A stretch of 64,000 bases of DNA from Pseudoalteromonas sp. EB27 (GTDB lineage: Bacteria > Pseudomonadota > Gammaproteobacteria > Enterobacterales > Alteromonadaceae). Below are positions 1 to 8,142 of this stretch, in pieces (position 1 is the stretch's first letter; each line of letters opens with the position of its first letter). The stretch spans positions 62,001 to 126,000 of the forward strand of contig NZ_MTQD01000012.1 in assembly GCF_001974875.1 (NCBI RefSeq), read 5' to 3'. The position numbers were made by a program, and so were the translations under genes. The notes under the pieces were generated by a model. That model made no database searches. It saw only the letters and a program-made list of their open reading frames with translations, and was not told the DNA's origin.

Positions 1-190
1 GGTCGCGAAAGTTACGAACAGAGGCAGACCCTTTTGAGGTCATTTCTATTTGCTGTACCATGCTTAAGTAATTAGTCAGATCAATACCTTCAGCGGCAGC
101 AATTGCTTGATACATGTCGTGGTATTTATCTTTAGCGAAATTAATCTCGCGCGGTTCGTTTTTATATTTGTAGGTTATTCTACGTGCCAT
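1..190 (-). CDS. Hypothetical protein, 3' part outside the window
   Basis: An open frame runs from an ATG at 190 (reverse strand) to the left edge with no stop, giving the first 63 residues of a protein that starts MARRITYKYKNEPREINF. The start is rich in Arg and Lys, followed by an amphipathic stretch with the motif AAAEGIDLTNYLSM. No signal peptide or membrane segment is visible and I do not recognise a domain. A GAG lies six bases upstream of the ATG and may serve as a weak ribosome site. It is divergent from the YkoF-like gene at 298, so the 107 bases between them should hold both promoters. The open frame and sensible composition make it likely to be a real gene. Confidence 0.55.
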   Translation of the reverse strand, partial: MARRITYKYKNEPREINFAKDKYHDMYQAIAAAEGIDLTNYLSMVQQIEMTSKGSASVRNFRD

Positions 191-297
191 ATTAAGCTCA
201 TTTCAATTGAGTGTTGCAGCGATTTTACACTGTATTTAATAACGGCTCTAGCATTGAGTGACTTGTTGTAATCGGTAATTAAAATAAAGAGTCGAAA

Positions 298-549
298 ATG
301 AAATTATCAGTAGAGATCAGTAAATACCCACTTCACCAAGACTATATCCCGTTTATACAAGGGTTTATTGACAGATTAAACGAATACGATGATTTAAAAG
401 TGATTACTAACACGTTATCAACGCAAATTTTTGGTGATTACGATTTAGTAATGCAGGTATTAAATACCGAAATTAAGCGCTCATATGAAGAATTTGGTAA
501 AGCTATTTTTGTATGTAAGTTTCTCTCTGGCGACTTATCGCCTGAATAG
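298..549 (+). CDS. YkoF/MTH1187-type thiamine-binding-like protein
   Basis: An 83-residue soluble protein that looks like one half of the YkoF / thiamine-binding (formerly DUF77) fold: a beta strand at the N-terminus (MKLSVEISKYPL), a helix with FIQGFIDRLNEY, then a strand with STQIFGDYD and a C-terminal helix before KAIFVCKFLSGD. Proteins of this family bind thiamine or its hydroxymethylpyrimidine moiety, or are linked to their transport. The identification is from overall pattern, not from a catalytic motif. A PnuC-type transporter and a thiamine-kinase-like phosphotransferase follow on the same strand about 200 bases downstream, which supports a thiamine role. A dispersed 160-bp repeat separates it from pnuC, so they may not share a transcript. 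No THI-box riboswitch was seen upstream. Confidence 0.7.
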   Translation: MKLSVEISKYPLHQDYIPFIQGFIDRLNEYDDLKVITNTLSTQIFGDYDLVMQVLNTEIKRSYEEFGKAIFVCKFLSGDLSPE

Positions 550-555
550 CCTATA

Positions 556-715
556 ATACCAACCTGCATAAATATTTGATCAATTTAACGAATTAAATTG
601 CACTATAACGTCGTTAAAAATTTTTATTTAGAACAACTAGATACAAAAATTTTTGCCTAGTTCTAGCGTAATTTTCTTAACGTTAAATAGACCCCGTATA
701 TAAGCAGGTTGGTAT
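556..715. repeat. Dispersed 160-bp repeat with terminal inverted repeats (copy 1)
   Basis: The element begins ATACCAACCTGC (556-567) and ends with its exact inverse GCAGGTTGGTAT (704-715). Its middle contains ATTTAGAACAACTA followed by TTTTTGCCTAGTT, which recurs in the same order and spacing in the element at 44705-44866. It is short, non-coding and intergenic, like a MITE or a REP-type element. No target-site duplication is obvious. It sits between the YkoF-like gene and pnuC, where it could act as a transcript terminator or RNA-stability structure. Confidence 0.8.
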
Positions 716-749
716 AACAATCGGCACAACTAAACGGTAACTGCATAAT

Positions 750-1367
750 ATGGACTTTTTAACACAAACCTTAAGTGGTTTTACAGCAATGTCGCATTGG
801 GAGTATATTGCGGTAGGGTTGTCGATGGCTTATTTATTATTAGCAATAAAAGAAAGCTTATGGTGTTGGCCTGCGGCGTTTTTTAGTACGCTCATTTATA
901 CAATAATGTACTGGAATGGTGCATTACTTATGGAGTCATTACTTAATTTTTATTATATGTATATGGCTGTATTTGGATGGGTTGTATGGCGTAAAGGCAA
1001 AGCTGCAAATTTAAATATTACATCGTGGTCGATAAACCGCCATGCTGTTTTAATTAGTTTAACAACTATAGCTGCAATAGCTATAGGTTACGTTATGCAA
1101 AACTATACTCATGCTGATTTTGCTTATCTTGATAGCTTTACAACGTGCTTTGCAGTAGTAACTACTTACTTAGTTGCTAAAAAAGTCCTCGAAAACTGGC
1201 TGTACTGGATTGTTATAGATGCAGCTTCTATGTATTTATATTACGAAAAAGGCTATTACCCAACGCTAGCACTCTTTATATTTTATACCATTATGGCAGC
1301 GTGGGGCTTTAAAACCTGGTACGAAGAATACGAACAAAGCCAAGCTAAGCCTCTAGCACAGCTTTAA
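750..1367 (+). CDS. pnuC: PnuC-family vitamin transporter (possibly PnuT, thiamine)
   Basis: A 205-residue inner-membrane protein with about seven hydrophobic segments. It has the features of the PnuC family: the aromatic-rich ESLLNFYYMYMAVFGWVVW region around residues 62-80 and the paired ENWLYWIVIDAASMYLYY and YTIMAAWGFKTW segments near the C-terminus. Members move nicotinamide riboside, riboflavin or thiamine by facilitated diffusion, with the substrate trapped by phosphorylation in the cytoplasm. The stop is followed after three bases by the start of a small-molecule kinase, exactly the arrangement expected for such trapping. Because that kinase resembles choline/thiamine kinases and a YkoF-like protein lies upstream, thiamine (PnuT) is my preferred substrate, but nicotinamide riboside cannot be excluded from sequence. 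Confidence 0.85.
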   Translation: MDFLTQTLSGFTAMSHWEYIAVGLSMAYLLLAIKESLWCWPAAFFSTLIYTIMYWNGALLMESLLNFYYMYMAVFGWVVWRKGKAANLNITSWSINRHAVLISLTTIAAIAIGYVMQNYTHADFAYLDSFTTCFAVVTTYLVAKKVLENWLYWIVIDAASMYLYYEKGYYPTLALFIFYTIMAAWGFKTWYEEYEQSQAKPLAQL

Positions 1368-1370
1368 TCA

Positions 1371-2183
1371 ATGATTGCCCATACTCAGTTAGTAAAAATG
1401 TGTAGTGCGTTTATAGAGCCTACAAGCATTGTTTCAAGCGAGCGATTACTTAATGGCTTTAGTAACGATAATTTTTTAATACGTACCGAGCAACAAGGGT
1501 ATTTGTTAAAGTGTTATAAAAGCCATTGGCCAAGTGACGGCCTTGAAGCGCAGCGCTTTTTAAGTGACTTTAATATATGTCCAGCGCCTATTTGGCTTGA
1601 TAAAGAAAACGGTCGTGCGGTATTTAACTATATTGAAGGCAAGAGCGCGCAATCGGATATAACGCTTAGCTTTATTAATAAACTTGCTCAAGTGCACAAT
1701 TACAAAGTGTCTACCGCGCCAATGGATATAGCTAAAGAGCTTCATTTTTATCAAAACACCGGCGTATATACGCAATATAAACTTCAAATAGAGCAGGCAC
1801 TCAAAGCAGTTACAGCTATGTCATTTAATGCAGGTTTTTGTCATAACGACTTAGTAAAAGACAACATTATTGTAAATGCTTCAGGTATGTATTTAATTGA
1901 TTTTGAATACGCACAAACTAACGATGTGTATTTTGATTTGGCAGCCCTTGCAGTGAGCTTTAATTTTAATGAGAGCAGTGAAAGTGCATTGTTAAATAAC
2001 TATAAAAATAGCATCGATAAAACAAAAACGTTTGATCTTTCAATAGATAAGCTGAATTACTATAAGCTGTTTTTTTTAGTGTTATGTATTGGCTGGTACG
2101 AAGAGCGCGGCATAACTAATAAATCTGTAATGTTACGCGCGCAGCTAAATAAACTCGTTAATAATACTTTTTATAGATGTTAA
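1371..2183 (+). CDS. APH/choline-kinase-fold phosphotransferase, probable thiamine kinase
   Basis: A 270-residue cytoplasmic kinase of the aminoglycoside phosphotransferase / choline kinase fold. The catalytic loop is FCHNDLVKDNIIV (about residues 158-170, with the catalytic Asp and metal-binding Asn) and the metal-binding segment is LIDFEYA, followed by the DVYFDLAALA helix seen in thiamine and choline kinases. An N-terminal segment LLNGFSNDNFLI matches the nucleotide-binding loop. It lies three bases after pnuC, so the two are co-translated and the enzyme probably phosphorylates the imported vitamin. Family membership is clear; the thiamine substrate is inferred from context. Its stop codon overlaps that of the convergent HTH gene within a single TTAA. 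Confidence 0.8.
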   Translation: MIAHTQLVKMCSAFIEPTSIVSSERLLNGFSNDNFLIRTEQQGYLLKCYKSHWPSDGLEAQRFLSDFNICPAPIWLDKENGRAVFNYIEGKSAQSDITLSFINKLAQVHNYKVSTAPMDIAKELHFYQNTGVYTQYKLQIEQALKAVTAMSFNAGFCHNDLVKDNIIVNASGMYLIDFEYAQTNDVYFDLAALAVSFNFNESSESALLNNYKNSIDKTKTFDLSIDKLNYYKLFFLVLCIGWYEERGITNKSVMLRAQLNKLVNNTFYRC

Positions 2184-2365
2184 AGGCCACCAAAGCGCTC
2201 GGCTAGCTCTTTGTATTTAGTTACTTCGGCTGTATCAAATTGTGGTTCGCCATTTTCATCTTCTGATTTAGCAATTAATAAACTCTCTCTAGAAAGACGT
2301 TTTACACGCTCTACTTTTACACCTAAAAACTCAGCAACTTGCTCAGTAGACATTAAACTCATCAT
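2180..2365 (-). CDS. Small helix-turn-helix DNA-binding protein
   Basis: A 61-residue protein consisting of one MerR/excisionase-type helix-turn-helix: MSTEQVAEFLGVKVERVKRLSRESLLIA, then an acidic loop with GEPQFDTAEVTKYKEL. This resembles the HTH_17 proteins that read a short DNA site, with no effector domain. AGGA sits six bases before the tandem ATG ATG start, supporting residue 1 at 2365; an internal ATG two codons later would also work. It is convergent with and shares the stop-codon bases of the kinase gene. It could be a small regulator or an orphan excisionase-like protein, but no integrase is nearby. Confidence 0.75.
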   Translation of the reverse strand: MMSLMSTEQVAEFLGVKVERVKRLSRESLLIAKSEDENGEPQFDTAEVTKYKELAERFGGL

Positions 2366-2608
2366 TATTTCCTCGTATTAAATTAATCCGCACAGCGACA
2401 ATCGTAGTTTCAATGTTGCTAAACCGTTACTGTTTCTTATTCAATAAGAATAAATAGCGTGTTTTTAAGCCATTGTGAAGTGTTTTATTTAAAAGAGTTT
2501 AATTAATAAGCATATAAGCTGATGTTACTGGTATTTATTTAAAGATCTCTTTATCATTGCTGATGCTAAAGCACTGATATCGCGAGTTGGTGTGGAGGCA
2601 ACAAATGT

Positions 2609-2683
2609 GCTCTCGTGGTGAAATGGATATCACGTGGCCCTCCGGAGGCTGAGTTGTAGGTTCGATCCCTACCGAGAGCGCCA
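2609..2683 (+). tRNA. tRNA-Arg (anticodon CCG)
   Basis: A cloverleaf folds from GCTCTCG (2609-2615) paired with CGAGAGC near the 3' end. The D arm is GTGA/TCAC, the anticodon arm TGGCC/GGCTG holds loop CTCCGGA (anticodon CCG, reading CGG), and the T arm is GTAGG-TTCGATC-CCTAC. The CCA end is encoded. It is 75 nt long and stands alone, with AT-rich flanks and no integrase beside it. Confidence 0.95.
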
Positions 2684-2897
2684 TTTGCTTTTACATCTAC
2701 TAATATCCCTCTCTATATTATCTAGCTTTTCATTAATTACTTTTGTATATAAAAATGTATTACTGCATAAATTTTGAAATTTTATTGTAAGAACAGCTTT
2801 CTAGTTATTTATACAATGCAAAATTGCATTATTCAAAATGTTATCTAACGTTATGTATGCATATACGACGAAATTATAAATGAGGAAAACCGATTCA

Positions 2898-3422
2898 ATG
2901 TTAAATAGTCAGTTAGAAATACTCGCTCAAGGTCATACTTATCTTGAAAGTGTAACTAAAGAGGATTATTCGCAAATCGTTGCTCCTAATTTCATTAGTT
3001 CGGCTGGGTCACATATGCGCCACATTATCGATCATTACCAATCTTTAATGACGGGGTTTGATATAAATAATATTGATTACGATAGTCGCCTACGCGGCAG
3101 TAATATTGAAAGTAATCCCTGCGAAGCGATAAAAAAAATTGCCGAGATAGCATCGTGGATTGAACAGCTAAGTACAGATGATTTTAATAAACCGCTGTTA
3201 CTTTCAAGCGAAGTATCAATTAAAAGTAAAAATGTACAAACTGTAACAACCTCATTAGCACGAGAGCTTATATTTGTAGGAAGCCATGCAGTACATCACT
3301 ATGCGATGATTTCACAAATTACCTTTGCACAAAAAGCATCATTCGACCAGAGCTTTGGGTTAGCACCAAGTACAGCCACTTTTTTGAGAGAAAAAAGCCA
3401 ATCAAAATCACTGCAAAGTTAA
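2898..3422 (+). CDS. DinB-like (DfsB family) metal-binding four-helix protein
   Basis: A soluble helical protein of about 174 residues. The motifs SHMRHIIDHY (near residue 40) and SHAVHHYAMI (near residue 140) supply the histidines of the DinB/DfsB metal-binding four-helix bundle; such proteins act as thiol-dependent transferases or are of unknown function. I prefer the ATG at 2898, preceded by GAGGAAAA, over the upstream ATG at 2880 which has no ribosome site. The stop is one base from the start of the NRDE gene, so the two are translationally coupled. Substrate and role are unknown. Confidence 0.75.
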   Translation: MLNSQLEILAQGHTYLESVTKEDYSQIVAPNFISSAGSHMRHIIDHYQSLMTGFDINNIDYDSRLRGSNIESNPCEAIKKIAEIASWIEQLSTDDFNKPLLLSSEVSIKSKNVQTVTTSLARELIFVGSHAVHHYAMISQITFAQKASFDQSFGLAPSTATFLREKSQSKSLQS

Positions 3423-3423
3423 T

Positions 3424-4128
3424 ATGTGCACTTTAAGTTACTTCTTAACTGATGATGGCTACGAGTTGTTTTTTAATCGTGATGAGCAAAAAACGCGAGA
3501 AATGGCAATCGCCCCGAGTAAGCACACAGGTAACGCAATTTACCCGATCGATCCGCAAGGGGGAGGTACTTGGCTTGGTGTATCGCATTGGGGGCAAACA
3601 TTAGCTTTATTAAACGATTATCAAAGTGTATTTGATATAACTGCCGTAAAGCACAGTAGAGGTCTTTTAATCCCATATTTACTGAGCAACAAAACCCCTG
3701 CATTGTCTCAATTACAAAATATGGATTTATCAGGTTATGCGCCTTTTAAATTATGTATTTTTCCGGATAAATTATCCCTAAATAATAGTCACATCGTTTT
3801 TGTTCGGTGGGACACAAAACAATTAATCGATTGCCAAGTTGAATCGCTTGCAACGTCATCTGGCGTTGAGCTAGAAACAGTTACACAAAAGCGTAAACAA
3901 CAATTTAAGCAACTTATTGACGTAAGACATCCCGAAAGTGAGCAGTTTTTAGCATTTCATTACAGCAAAGCCGAGCAAGGCCAATATGGTGTAAATATGC
4001 AAAGAGAAGACGCAATGACAGTCAGTATTAGTCATATTAAAGTTGGTAAGACTATACGTTTTAATTATTTTGATAAGCAATCTCAGCTCATCAGTAGCAT
4101 TACTTGTTTAAAAGTGGCTGCAGCTTAA
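3424..4128 (+). CDS. NRDE (TANGO2-type) family protein
   Basis: A 234-residue protein beginning MCTLSYF, with Cys2 positioned as in N-terminal-nucleophile folds, and with the family signature FFNRDEQ at residues 17-23. The segment GGGTWLGVSHWG (about residues 47-58) is also conserved in NRDE proteins, the bacterial relatives of human TANGO2. The biochemical function of the family is uncertain; heme or lipid handling has been proposed for TANGO2. It is the second gene of a pair with the DinB-like gene (gap of one base) and ends at a strong palindromic terminator shared with the convergent olsF. Confidence 0.85.
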   Translation: MCTLSYFLTDDGYELFFNRDEQKTREMAIAPSKHTGNAIYPIDPQGGGTWLGVSHWGQTLALLNDYQSVFDITAVKHSRGLLIPYLLSNKTPALSQLQNMDLSGYAPFKLCIFPDKLSLNNSHIVFVRWDTKQLIDCQVESLATSSGVELETVTQKRKQQFKQLIDVRHPESEQFLAFHYSKAEQGQYGVNMQREDAMTVSISHIKVGKTIRFNYFDKQSQLISSITCLKVAAA

Positions 4129-4157
4129 CTAGGTATTCGTATAGCTATTACATAACT

Positions 4158-4193
4158 AAAAAAGTCGACGCAATTAATTGCGTCGACTTTTTT
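4158..4193. terminator. Bidirectional rho-independent terminator
   Basis: A perfect palindrome: AAAAAAGTCGACGCAATT followed by its exact inverse. The GC stem is flanked by six A on one side and six T on the other, so it works in both directions, ending the DinB-NRDE transcript and the convergent acyltransferase gene. Confidence 0.95.
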
Positions 4194-4235
4194 GTTGCTT
4201 TATTTTTACCTGCTGTATTAATGCAGCAGATAAAA

Positions 4236-5999
4236 TTATGAGTGATTTATATAATCATCTTTTTTATCACCAAGGTAGAGCTTAAGTAGCTTTTCAGGCG
4301 CACTTGGTAGGTGCACACTTAAAAGTAATCCTGGGGTGTGATTAAAGTTACTGTCAATTCCCATACAATGAAATTGAGCGCCTAGCTTATGATATTGCTT
4401 TAATAAAATCGGTATGTCTTTTTTATCTTCTTCTATTCCCATAACCAATGTTGATACATGATCTATGTTTAACGTGTGATCGCTAATGAAGTCTTCAAAC
4501 TCAGGGTGAATTTTATTATTAAAAGGCGTATTGGCGTTAACACCTTTTTTATTATTAACCATTGCATGATCAATAATTGCGACAGAACGAGGGTCATAAA
4601 GTTTACTTAGTGAAACTGTGCCGTATAAAGTCCTATAACGTGGGTTTTGCGCCATAAACGCACCGATCCCTTTAAATAACAGCAATAAACCATGGTAACT
4701 GCCTTGATGTTTTTGAACTATAAACGAGCGACCCATTTCTAGGCAGGGTTGTTGTTGATTAATAAAAGAGGGTTCAAAATTAAACATTTGCGATAAGTAA
4801 AGGGCGCTCACGTCGCTATTTTTTTGTAATAAATCAGTTTGTCCAATTCGATAAGCTCCAATGATCTCTTCATTTTTATGATCAAAAATAAATAAATGCA
4901 TGTAAGTTGCGTCAAACTTATCGGTATCACATGGCTCGCCGCTTCCTTCGTTTAATGTACGAAAGGTTATTTCTCTAAGGCGTGTTATTTCAGTAACACA
5001 ATTAGGTATTTGATCTTGATAACCGTAATAAACGGAGTAACTTTTAAAGTCTAATAAGTGCTGCTCGTTTGGTAAGCTAGCAAGTTCACTCGTCATTTTT
5101 GTTTTATCAACATCCTGCATAATCGCTTTTAGTTGCATTGATTGGGCATCGTCTTGCCAAGGTGTTACAAAGCGTTCATCGTTTAAATAACAAAGCAGGC
5201 GCGCAATATCGTTAATGTCGTCAGTTTTCTCAAATTTATTTAATAACTTGGGTGTAAGTAAATTACTAGCACCTAAATTAATGGACCTTTTTTGAATTTT
5301 AAGTAATTCACGTATTAGCATTAATAATCTAAATCGGTAGTAAATGCGTCCCAAATTGTAAAACATAGGGCTATTTTGACCACTAATAAACACAGGTAAT
5401 AAAGGGGCTTGTGTTTTTAAGGCTAGTTGAGCCGCTAAGCGATTCCATTGTCCGTCGGTTACACGTTGTTTTTTTGATTGAAAAAACGAAACCCTGCCAG
5501 CAGGAAAAACCACAAGTAAACCATCGTTATTTACATGTTTAAAACACTGTTTAATTGCACTGGTATTAATGGCTGCTTTTGGCTTTAGCGGATTAGCAAA
5601 AATAAAATAGTCTTTAATTTCTGTAAATATTTTTAAACCAACGTTAGCCATTACTTTTGTATCGCTACGATAATGGGTGAGCAATTTTGCAATTATTACG
5701 CCCTCAACCATGCCGTAAGGGTGGTTACATACCACTATGCAAGGGCCTTGCTTTGGTATTTTGTTAATAACATCTTGTGCGCCAAGTACATTAATACCCA
5801 ATACATTTAAAAGCTTTTCACTAAACTCTTGTTTATCCAAACCCGATAAATTATTAGAGAGGTAAATATCTCGCAGTTTATTTATACCCAATAGGCTATC
5901 AAGCAGTGGAGCGGCTATTTTTAATATATGACCCAAAGGCGAGGCTGTGTTTATTGCAGCCACACTTAGGTTTGATACGGGTTGGTTTAGTTTTGTCAT
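4236..5999 (-). CDS. olsF: Bifunctional ornithine-lipid acyltransferase (OlsF type)
   Basis: A 587-residue two-domain protein. The N-terminal half is a PlsC/OlsA-like acyltransferase with NHPYGMVEG (residues 92-100) and a FPAGRVS motif near residue 167, which binds acyl and phosphate groups in this superfamily. The C-terminal half (about 310-530) resembles the OlsB-type GNAT N-acyltransferase, with EITRLREITFR, IIGAYRIGQ and CLEMGRSFI motifs. The combination is that of OlsF, which makes ornithine lipid from ornithine: the C-terminal half makes lyso-ornithine lipid and the N-terminal half adds the second acyl chain. It acts at the inner membrane. Ornithine lipids often replace phospholipids under phosphate limitation, but I saw no clear Pho box upstream. 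It is a single-gene unit with its own terminator. Confidence 0.8.
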   Translation of the reverse strand: MTKLNQPVSNLSVAAINTASPLGHILKIAAPLLDSLLGINKLRDIYLSNNLSGLDKQEFSEKLLNVLGINVLGAQDVINKIPKQGPCIVVCNHPYGMVEGVIIAKLLTHYRSDTKVMANVGLKIFTEIKDYFIFANPLKPKAAINTSAIKQCFKHVNNDGLLVVFPAGRVSFFQSKKQRVTDGQWNRLAAQLALKTQAPLLPVFISGQNSPMFYNLGRIYYRFRLLMLIRELLKIQKRSINLGASNLLTPKLLNKFEKTDDINDIARLLCYLNDERFVTPWQDDAQSMQLKAIMQDVDKTKMTSELASLPNEQHLLDFKSYSVYYGYQDQIPNCVTEITRLREITFRTLNEGSGEPCDTDKFDATYMHLFIFDHKNEEIIGAYRIGQTDLLQKNSDVSALYLSQMFNFEPSFINQQQPCLEMGRSFIVQKHQGSYHGLLLLFKGIGAFMAQNPRYRTLYGTVSLSKLYDPRSVAIIDHAMVNNKKGVNANTPFNNKIHPEFEDFISDHTLNIDHVSTLVMGIEEDKKDIPILLKQYHKLGAQFHCMGIDSNFNHTPGLLLSVHLPSAPEKLLKLYLGDKKDDYINHS

Positions 6000-6350
6000 A
6001 TATTAGTACTCTTAAGAATTTAAAGCAGTTGTTATTAAGTGCTGTGTATATTGAGACCGAGGCAAAACAATATTATGTTCAAGAAAGGTTAATAAAGTTC
6101 GCTTTTTTATAATGATTAGATAAATTATATAGCTAAATCACATGTTTTTTAGTGATAAACACTTCAGTGTAGTTGAGAGAAAGCATTTAATTATTAAAAA
6201 TTAAGATAATCAGAATTACATTACAGCTCTAATAAGGCTGTAAATTATAGTTTTAGTTATATATAACTACTTACAACTCAAAAACTAGACTTTTAGGCTT
6301 AATTAATGCTATTTAAGGTACATATTCCTTAATAGAAAAATCCCACCTTT
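6000..6350. other. Gene-free AT-rich divergent promoter region
   Basis: About 350 bases between the divergent olsF and HD-GYP genes. The region is strongly AT-rich and must contain both promoters. I see no convincing small gene, hairpin terminator, riboswitch or copy of the dispersed repeat. A 68-codon frame at 5906-6112 mostly overlaps the start of olsF on the other strand and looks spurious. Confidence 0.6.
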
Positions 6351-7565
6351 ATGCTAATTACTTTGCCCGTGTCCGAACTTACTCCTGGTATGTACGTTGA
6401 TAGCGTTACTAAGCAACATGAAGGGATCAATAGCATAAAAATTAAGACCAGTGGCTTGGTACGCGATAGATCTATTATTAAGCGTTTAGTCTCTGAAGGT
6501 GTGCTTGAGCTACTGATTGATTTTACTAAAGGTGATGCCCCAGTTCCTGCCAAATATAAGCCTCAAAGCATACCTAAAACATCTAATAGCCAACAAAAAG
6601 CAGAAAAAACACCTATAGCAATCTCAATCGAACAAGAATTTGCTAAAGCGACTGTAAATTACGATCAGCACGGTCGAAAGCTACAGTCGTTATACGGTGA
6701 CTTAACATCTGGCCTGAGTGTTAATATAAAAGTGCTTGATGAAATAGCCAGCGAAATAGTCAGCTCAGTTTTTCGTAACGCTAACGCCATGACTATTCTT
6801 ACTCGTATCAAAGATAAACACAGCTATAACTGGCGGCATATGATCAACTGCGCCATTTTTACCGCTGTATTTGCTAAATACTTAGGATATGAGCAGGCTG
6901 TTGTACAAGAGCTTGCAATGGGGGCGTTACTTCATGATTTAGGCCAAGCTAAATTACCCCAAGGTATATTTTCAAAGCCAACTAAGGTTACTAATAATGA
7001 GCTCTTAGCCATTAAAAAGCATGTAGCACAAGGTTTGGGTTTAGTTAAAGGCGAGAAGGGTATAACACCCCTTATGCTTGATATGATAGTAAATCATCAT
7101 GAACGCTTAGATGGATCTGGTTATCCGCGAGCCCTGCAGGCTGAAAAGTTAAGTCGCCCGGCGCGTATAATGGCAATTGTAGATGTGTACGATGCAATGA
7201 CTGCCGATAGAATGCATCAAGATGGTGATGAGCCTATTAATGCATTACGTTATTTATTAGCCAATAAACACTTGTTTGATGGTGAGTTAGTGCAGCGGTT
7301 TATAAAGTGTTTAGGGGTTCATCCGGTAGGGACTATTGTAAAATTAACGAATGAGCGTTTAGCGCTAGTGCTTGAGGGAAATGTACTTAATCCTATTAAG
7401 CCTAAAATTAAGCTATTTTATAACGCTAAGCACAATCATCATGTTACACCAAAAGACATTGATTTAAGTGAGCACACCCAAGAGCTTAAAATACTATCAA
7501 GCGTTAAGCCTTTAGATTATCAGATTAATTTGTCTCGCCTGCTAAAAGAGCATTTGTTGAATTAG
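6351..7565 (+). CDS. HD-GYP domain cyclic-di-GMP phosphodiesterase
   Basis: A 404-residue cytoplasmic protein. The N-terminal part (about 1-75, with LTPGMYVDSV) is the DUF3391 domain common in these proteins. The HD-GYP core follows, with the first metal ligands at HDLGQAKLP (H195, D196) and the diagnostic HHERLDGSGYP at residues 249-259. The complete motif predicts hydrolysis of cyclic-di-GMP, lowering the signal and favouring motility over biofilm. The start ATG at 6351 lacks a clear ribosome site. The last 41 bases overlap the convergent small membrane protein gene. Confidence 0.92.
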   Translation: MLITLPVSELTPGMYVDSVTKQHEGINSIKIKTSGLVRDRSIIKRLVSEGVLELLIDFTKGDAPVPAKYKPQSIPKTSNSQQKAEKTPIAISIEQEFAKATVNYDQHGRKLQSLYGDLTSGLSVNIKVLDEIASEIVSSVFRNANAMTILTRIKDKHSYNWRHMINCAIFTAVFAKYLGYEQAVVQELAMGALLHDLGQAKLPQGIFSKPTKVTNNELLAIKKHVAQGLGLVKGEKGITPLMLDMIVNHHERLDGSGYPRALQAEKLSRPARIMAIVDVYDAMTADRMHQDGDEPINALRYLLANKHLFDGELVQRFIKCLGVHPVGTIVKLTNERLALVLEGNVLNPIKPKIKLFYNAKHNHHVTPKDIDLSEHTQELKILSSVKPLDYQINLSRLLKEHLLN

Positions 7566-7848
7566 CCTTACTGCATTGCCTTTTTTTAGTTTGTTTTGCT
7601 GAAATAAATGCACCCAAAAAGCAACTTCCCATCAGTGTTAACCATAGCAAAGTGCCTAGCTCTACGTGCAATGCAAAACAACACAGGGCTAAAGAGATCA
7701 ACGCATTTAACATTGCCCCTAGCCAATAATGGTTTACGGGATTATCGCATTGTCCTGCTTGAGTACAGGCGCAGTAGTTTGCTTTGTAAAAGCAAAACAC
7801 ACTCGCCCCACAAAATATTAGCCCTGTAATAATAAATAAAATGATCAC
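7525..7848 (-). CDS. Small Cys-rich membrane protein of unknown function (GTG start)
   Basis: A 107-residue protein with three probable membrane segments: IILFIITGLIFCGASVFCFY, WLGAMLNALISLALCCFAL and TLLWLTLMGSCFLGAFI. Cysteines are frequent, including CACTQAGQC between the first two segments, where they could form disulfides or bind metal. The start is a GTG at 7848 preceded by AAGGAAG seven bases upstream, which is good evidence that it is translated. The 3' end runs 41 bases into the convergent HD-GYP gene. I do not recognise the family. Confidence 0.65.
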   Translation of the reverse strand: MIILFIITGLIFCGASVFCFYKANYCACTQAGQCDNPVNHYWLGAMLNALISLALCCFALHVELGTLLWLTLMGSCFLGAFISAKQTKKRQCSKANSTNALLAGETN

Positions 7849-8142
7849 AGTTTCACTTCCTTTGCGATTTTATAATGAGTGTAAGTGGCCGCTAAACCCA
7901 AGTCAATCTAAATGATAATTAATTACAGTTAGAGTGTTTGCTCTAATAGCACACTTCTAGTCCGATGAGTTTTAAATTACCGTTAATTTGTCGTTAAAAT
8001 GTGGTTAAAAACCGGGTTTTTTGCTGTTTTTTGACACTTTGATAGAGTTTTTTACAAAAAATTAAGGTAGTGTAGCCAAGTTTTAAATCCTAATAACAAC
8101 ACACATAGTACCCAGACGGTCAGTTTGGTTAAGGACTCAACA

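Noticed and set aside
191..297. Thiamine pyrophosphate riboswitch upstream of the YkoF-like gene
   Set aside because: The conserved CTGAGA and GGA-type core elements are not present in the leader.
2609..2683. tRNA-Arg as an integration site for a genomic island
   Set aside because: No integrase, no repeated tRNA 3' end and no foreign-looking genes beside it.
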